Positions 19,483-23,752 of a stretch of DNA of 23,752 nucleotides are shown here, one piece after another. Both the position numbers and the translations under genes were made by a program. The DNA lies in the NCBI GenBank assembly GCA_958430865.1, contig CAUDNR010003669.1, forward strand, positions 1 to 23,752, given 5' to 3'. Below the pieces are notes generated by a model. That model saw nothing but the letters and a program-made list of their open reading frames with translations. It was not told the DNA's origin and did not search any database. The stretch is from Entrophospora sp. SA101. Lineage: Eukaryota > Glomeromycota > Glomeromycetes > Entrophosporales > Entrophosporaceae. How positions within the stretch are numbered: position 1 is the stretch's first letter; every line of letters begins with the position of its first letter.

Positions 19483-19726
19483 AACGGCCTAAAAAATATT
19501 ATTAATTAATATTATTAGAATTAATTGATTTAAAAAAAAAATTTGATGTAACACGTGCTCACTAATTTTAATCTTTGTTTATTATATTTGAAGTGTTTTG
19601 AAATACCCCCTTTTTTTTAAATTTTTAAAAATTTCTCGCGTAAAAAAAAAGGATTTAACAGACTCTTAATCTTCTTTTTTCAACTCATTTTAACTCATTT
19701 ACAAACAAATATCTATTATTACAAAA

Positions 19727-22009
19727 ATGAATACTACTATTTTAACTTCGAAAGATTATGTAGCTGATAGTACTGATTTCCCGGTCTGGACTGGATTTCA
19801 TCCTGGAAAAATAGCAGAAGCAGTAAATTCGGTACAAAAATTGGAAATTGATAATGTGTTTAATTCATATTCAGAACTTTGTCTTCAATATGATACGTTA
19901 AGAACTTATTATGGTGCTAATCAGAATCATTATAGCGAGTATGTTTATTTTTTTAAAAAAAAGCCCTATTATTTATTTATTCATTCATTCATTCATTCAT
20001 TCATTCATTCATTTATTTATTACTATATTAGAAAATCACATTTTTTACCACCAAAATATAGCTTGAATTTTGACGAGTATACCAAAATTGATAAAAAATT
20101 TATAGATAAATATGGTGATGAATCTCGCAAATATCCAATCAGGAGAAAACAATTAGCACCTTTTTCAAATATTCCTCTTGAAGTATTCTTCCAAATTTGT
20201 GAAGATTTACCACCGTCTGATTTGTTGGCACTGGTACAAACATGCTCGAGATTTCATTTTATCTTAATGGATAAATGTGATGGAACCCAAAAAATTTGGA
20301 AAAAAGCAAGAATGGCTTATTTTAAAGGACTGCAACGACCACCACCACCAAGCTGGAATGAATTGCAATACATTAGATTCTTCCTTGCTTCACCTAGATC
20401 CTGCATGTTTTGTGGTATTATTAAATCGACTGAAATACATTGGCAGTTTCATGTAAGATGCTGCACTAGATGTTACTGTGCAAGAACCACTATAATTGAG
20501 TAAGTAATTATTATATAAAGTTTAATTGATTAAATAATCATATTTATTCATTTATTCATTTATTTATTTAACAATTTCAGAGAAAAGACTATTAGAGGCA
20601 ATGATTTCTTTGCAGGATTACCTTATTCATTTCAGAAATATGGAATGAAGGTTACTGGACACAGGCCTCTCAAACAGTTCTGGGAAAAAGATATTGTTGA
20701 GAGACATTCCTATGTTGGAAAACATGGATTAAAACCTGTCAATACTTATGATGAGGAAAGTAAAAAAATGCTTGAGGTTCAAAAAAAATTCATGGAAGAA
20801 TGTGATGATCGCAATAAAGAATGCAGTTTATATATGAAAAAATCAAAAAGATTTATCAAAAAAATCAACAAACTTGTTGGTAAAATTCTTGAGGAGGGGA
20901 AATTATCATTAAACTACAGATCTCGTTATATTCAAACTCATTTCACTTCGTATAAAAGAGCAATCTTCCATTTTGCTGAGGTTGATAAACAACCTTCAAA
21001 ACAGTACTGGAAAAGATTAAAAAATCAAATAATTTACGAAGCAGAAAAGCCACATCGACAGGAACTTATCTTGAAATACTTGTTAAAAAAATGGCCTCGC
21101 CTTGGACCTAATAAACAAGTTGCCGAAACATTCCTTGAAGAGATAGATAACCCACTTAGATACTCTCAGGTTGATATATATACAATTCTTCAACATTGTC
21201 TTAGTTTTAAGGACCCACCAATATATCAAGGCGATGCCTATACTATTTATTCAGAGAGATATCTAGAAGAGCAAGTAGTACCAGTGCTAGTAAAAGAAGC
21301 CAAAAAACTCGATTCTTATTTCCCTGAAGGAAATATTATTACAGTAAAATCTGCAATTAATATGGGTATCAAAGCACCAATTTTTAGATGTATGTTGTTA
21401 GATTGCGAAGGAGAAAAACGTATTCATCTTTATTCACCAAAAAATATGGAGCACCATCTTAATACCAAACATAATTCATTTTTTGAACAAATTGTGGCAG
21501 AACACGACAAGGTCTGGGTATATTTAAAAAAAGATATGAATTTATTTGATGATGATAAATGCAAAGATCAAAAATCACAAGAAACATGTCAGAATGAACA
21601 TAGATCTATTGAATGCAAAAGAAAACATGAAGAAATTAATAATGGTAATAAACATCAAGAAAAAAGACCTCAAACTAATAGTAATCAACTTCAAAAATCA
21701 CAAGAAACATCCCATAATGAACATAGTAGATTTATTGAACACAAAAGAAAACATGAAGGAATTAATAATGGTAATAGACATCAAGGAAAAAGACCTCAAA
21801 CTAATAATCAACTTCAAAAATCACAAGAAACATGCCAGAATGAACATAGATCTATTAAACGCAAAAGAAAACATGAAGGAATTAATAATGGTAATGAACA
21901 TCAAGAAAAAAGACCTCGAACTAATAATCGATTTCAAAAATCACAAGAAGTCTACCAGAGTGAATGGAGATCTGTTAAATCTTATTATAAAAAAATTACT
22001 CGTGTGTAA
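19727..22009 (+). CDS. F-box protein with Cys-rich motif and repetitive tail
   Basis: Three exons: 19727-19938, 20032-20499 and 20581-22009 (702 aa). Introns are 93 nt (GTATGT..TAG, with a (TTCA)n tract) and 81 nt (GTAAGT..TTCAG). Intron 1 is a multiple of three with no stop, so its retention would add 31 residues without breaking the frame. The F-box lies at about 116-164 (SNIPLEVFFQICEDLPPSDLLALVQTCSRF). A possible metal-binding set follows: C195-x2-C198 and C214, C215, C218, C220. The middle part is Lys-rich and unrecognised. The tail (about 556-690) has 3.6 copies of a roughly 41-residue unit with basic KRKHE patches that could act as a nuclear localisation signal. By family, the F-box would recruit SKP1/SCF; the target is unknown. 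The gene appears intact although it is surrounded by transposon relics. Confidence 0.85.
19939..20031 (+). other. Intron 1 of F-box gene, with (TTCA)n tract, frame-neutral
   Basis: The 93-nt GTATGT..TAG intron contains about eight TTCA repeats. It has no in-frame stop, so the unspliced message still reads through (a YLFIHSFIHSF-type stretch). Splicing is preferred here because the junction restores plain sequence on both sides and both sites match consensus. Confidence 0.7.
21568..22008 (+). repeat. Coding tandem repeat of 120-123 bp, 3.6 units
   Basis: The anchor TCAAAAATCA recurs at 21568, 21691, 21814 and 21934 (periods 123, 123 and 120). Each full unit encodes KSQET, NEH, KRKHEGINNGN, HQEKRPQTNN. 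Period differences are multiples of three, so the frame is kept. The fourth unit is partial and diverges into the stop codon. Confidence 0.9.
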
Positions 22010-22131
22010 AAAAAAATTAGTATTTTTATTATTATTACTTATTATAAAAAAATTAGTATTTTTATTATTATTACTTCTTATAAAAAAATTACTTATGTGT
22101 AAAAAAAAACTAGTATTTTTATTATTATTAG
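21979..22131. repeat. Tandem repeat straddling the F-box stop codon
   Basis: Three related units start at about 21979, 22037 and 22074. They share CTTMTTATAAAAAAATTA, optionally GTGTAAAAAAAAA, then TAGTATTTTTATTATTATTA. The first contains the last codons and the stop of the F-box gene, so duplication spread coding sequence and stop into the 3' UTR. Confidence 0.8.
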
Positions 22132-22324
22132 AACAAATAATGCACATATATATATATATATTAATTAAAATATAAATAAAAGATTAATTTTCCTTTTGCA
22201 TCTTCATTACATGGTTTCAATTCCTTCAATTAATTGGTTTCTCTTGCTATATTTAAATTGTGCGAAAAAAGTAGTTTAGATTTGATTGTTTGTATTACAG
22301 CCGATTAAATCAAAAATTCATATA
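22132..22324. other. 3' flank of F-box gene
   Basis: AT-rich, with an (AT)n tract near 22147-22160 and AATAAA at about 22175-22180, a plausible polyadenylation signal for the F-box gene. Nothing else was seen before the MITE. Confidence 0.45.
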
Positions 22325-22592
22325 CAGTCAAATCTCGATAAACCGAACTACCATAAACCGATTTTCGTTTTATAACGATGCAAAATTGGCTAACTAAATC
22401 ATATTTAATAAAAATTATTTCGTTAAGCCGAATTTTATTATAATTTCTACTTTACTTGATAAACCGAACTTATTACTAAATTAGGCTTTCAACCCTTTAC
22501 GCTGCCAGCCCTGTTTGTATCGTAAATCGAATTTTGATAAGCCGATCCTATTTTTGTGATTCCCAAAAGTTCGGCTTATCGAGGTTTGACTG
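22325..22592. mobile_element. 268-bp MITE with pogo/Tigger-like inverted ends
   Basis: The two 24-bp ends, read inwards, share CAGTCAAAYCTCGATAARCC and then GAAC, with only two mismatches. TA dinucleotides at 22323-22324 and 22593-22594 form the target duplication. The interior has no ORF but repeats the end motif (ATAARCCGA-like) at about 22352, 22422, 22458 and 22536. TA targets and CAGT ends with a CTCGATAA core fit the Tc1/mariner superfamily, pogo/Tigger branch. It is non-autonomous and would need a transposase from elsewhere. Confidence 0.92.
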
Positions 22593-22594
22593 TA

Positions 22595-23752
22595 AAACAT
22601 TTTTTATAGATTATAAAATGATTGATGGACAGACAATGGTAAATTAATTGTTGATTAGTTATTTATCACTTCACATATCAAAATTTTATTAATATCACTG
22701 TTTCCGTTGAGAAATTTTGGACATTTTTTCAATTAAACCCCCCCCCATTTATTCAATCAGTAAAAACTTTTATGATAATAATAATACGCGTCGAATTTAG
22801 TGAAACAAGGTTTCCTTTTTTGAAATGAAAACAGGGTTACACGGAATTGAAATTTTAGATTTCCGTCATATGTTGGGATTTTTACATTGAAGTGTAAAAT
22901 AATTATTAATATTAATTTCAACAATAAACTTCAAACGCGAAATAATAATAATTCTATTATAGTGCAAGTCACTTAGTCGCTGAACTTTTTATTGGCTGTG
23001 TAGATCCTTGTCCTCCAAAAATGGAAATGTATGACCAAAAAAACAAATTATAGAATTAAAGCTAAGACCTTTCCCTACAATCCAATGATTTCATTTCATT
23101 GATATGTAACGTTACCATAGAGGAACGATTGGGGTGTCCCACATCATATGATTTACAAACATAGTCGATCACATATATAAATTTTTATTAAGAAGGATTT
23201 TTCATTGATCTTTTTTTTAATAGTAAACTTTGAACGAAAATAACTCTTTAAAGAACAGAGGTACAGATTCCAAATTAAGTTTAAAATATATTAAAAGGAT
23301 AGGGAAATGTCCTATAGAGAGTTTTTTTTGATTTAATATAAATCATATCACTTATTCTAAGCTAAAAGAAAAAAAGGAAAGTTATGTATATATGATACAA
23401 AATTTTATGCAAATAAAATTGTAAAAGGCTCTCTATACACCTAAACAGCATCAAAATGTGAATCCAAACCATGTCATTTTATTTAGATACGTCATATAGT
23501 TTAAGAGTTATTTCGATTTTGTAATCTTGCGAATATATTTTGAGTAAATTTTAGTGTTACACCTAAATTTTATAATTTTTATATAGTACTAGCCAAACAG
23601 ACAATTTACAGCCGTTAAAAATATTATTATCAGTCAGGCGACATTTCACGCGATCGACATGTCTACTGTAATAACTATGGTGCAAGTCACCTAGTCCCGC
23701 AACTTGCTGCGCCTCGTGGCCAATTTTGGGAAAAATCATCAAAACTCAGAAA
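22595..23752. other. Gene-free right end with a repeated motif
   Basis: No ORF with recognisable content was seen. It contains a C9 homopolymer (22738-22746) and two direct copies of GTGCAAGTCACYTAGTC (see separate entry). It may be degenerate transposon sequence, but no family could be named. Confidence 0.45.
22962..23709 (+). repeat. Direct repeat pair GTGCAAGTCACYTAGTC
   Basis: Copies lie at 22962-22978 and 23680-23696, 718 bp apart in the same orientation. Similarity is weaker in the next 12 bases or so (both reach AACTT). The second copy continues into a GC-richer stretch (CTGCGCCTCGTGGCC) that runs towards the window edge. They could be the starts of two copies of one dispersed repeat. 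Confidence 0.55.

Noticed and set aside
21546..22175. Second long frame (209 codons) overlapping the F-box repeat tail
   Set aside because: Out-of-frame reading of the 123-bp repeats and the AT-rich 3' UTR; repeats keep any open frame open.

Overview
The window looks like nuclear DNA of a filamentous fungus. It is very AT-rich, genes carry short GT..AG introns of about 80-320 nt, proteins are full of poly-Asn/Gln/Ser/Asp tracts, and there are F-box genes, a decayed Tc1/mariner element and a Pif1/Helitron-type helicase relic. The mix of F-box/LRR genes and Pif1-like debris resembles arbuscular mycorrhizal fungi (Glomeromycotina, Rhizophagus-like). That assignment is inference from style, not a database match.

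Layout. Positions 1-2600 are not an ordinary locus but a patchwork of exact copies of three genes found further right: an inverted copy of the 5' end of the YTH gene (about 104-1168), the promoter and first 41 codons of the F-box/LRR gene (1158-1501), and a 1.1-kb piece of the LRR gene (1501-2600). The intact LRR gene follows on the minus strand (2849-7876, 1675 aa). After a gene-free spacer comes a ten-exon minus-strand gene (12566-9009) for an 878-aa protein with an RRM and a YTH domain, a probable m6A-RNA reader. A 1.36-kb divergent promoter region with perfect palindromes separates it from a plus-strand F-box/LRR gene (13926-15679), which has one intron and one apparent frameshift.

The right third is repeat-rich: a degenerate tandem array of roughly 70-100 bp units (16468-17060), a dead Tc1/mariner element (17143-18318), a C-terminal relic of a Pif1-type helicase (19054-19482), an intact three-exon F-box/zinc-ligand gene (19727-22009) whose tail is made of about 41-residue repeats, a 268-bp TA-flanked MITE with pogo/Tigger-like ends (22325-22592), and gene-free sequence holding a repeated motif.

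The genes do not form a pathway. They suggest a regulatory neighbourhood: an RNA reader, two probable ubiquitin-ligase adaptors and an LRR scaffold. The most notable signal is the three-parent chimera at the left end. Its breakpoints show 11 bp, 1 bp and about 11 bp of microhomology, and there is no divergence from the parents even in microsatellites. It is either a very recent template-switching rearrangement or an assembly error at a contig end. It creates a truncated YTH N-terminus and a new short F-box ORF, each with its own promoter-proximal sequence.
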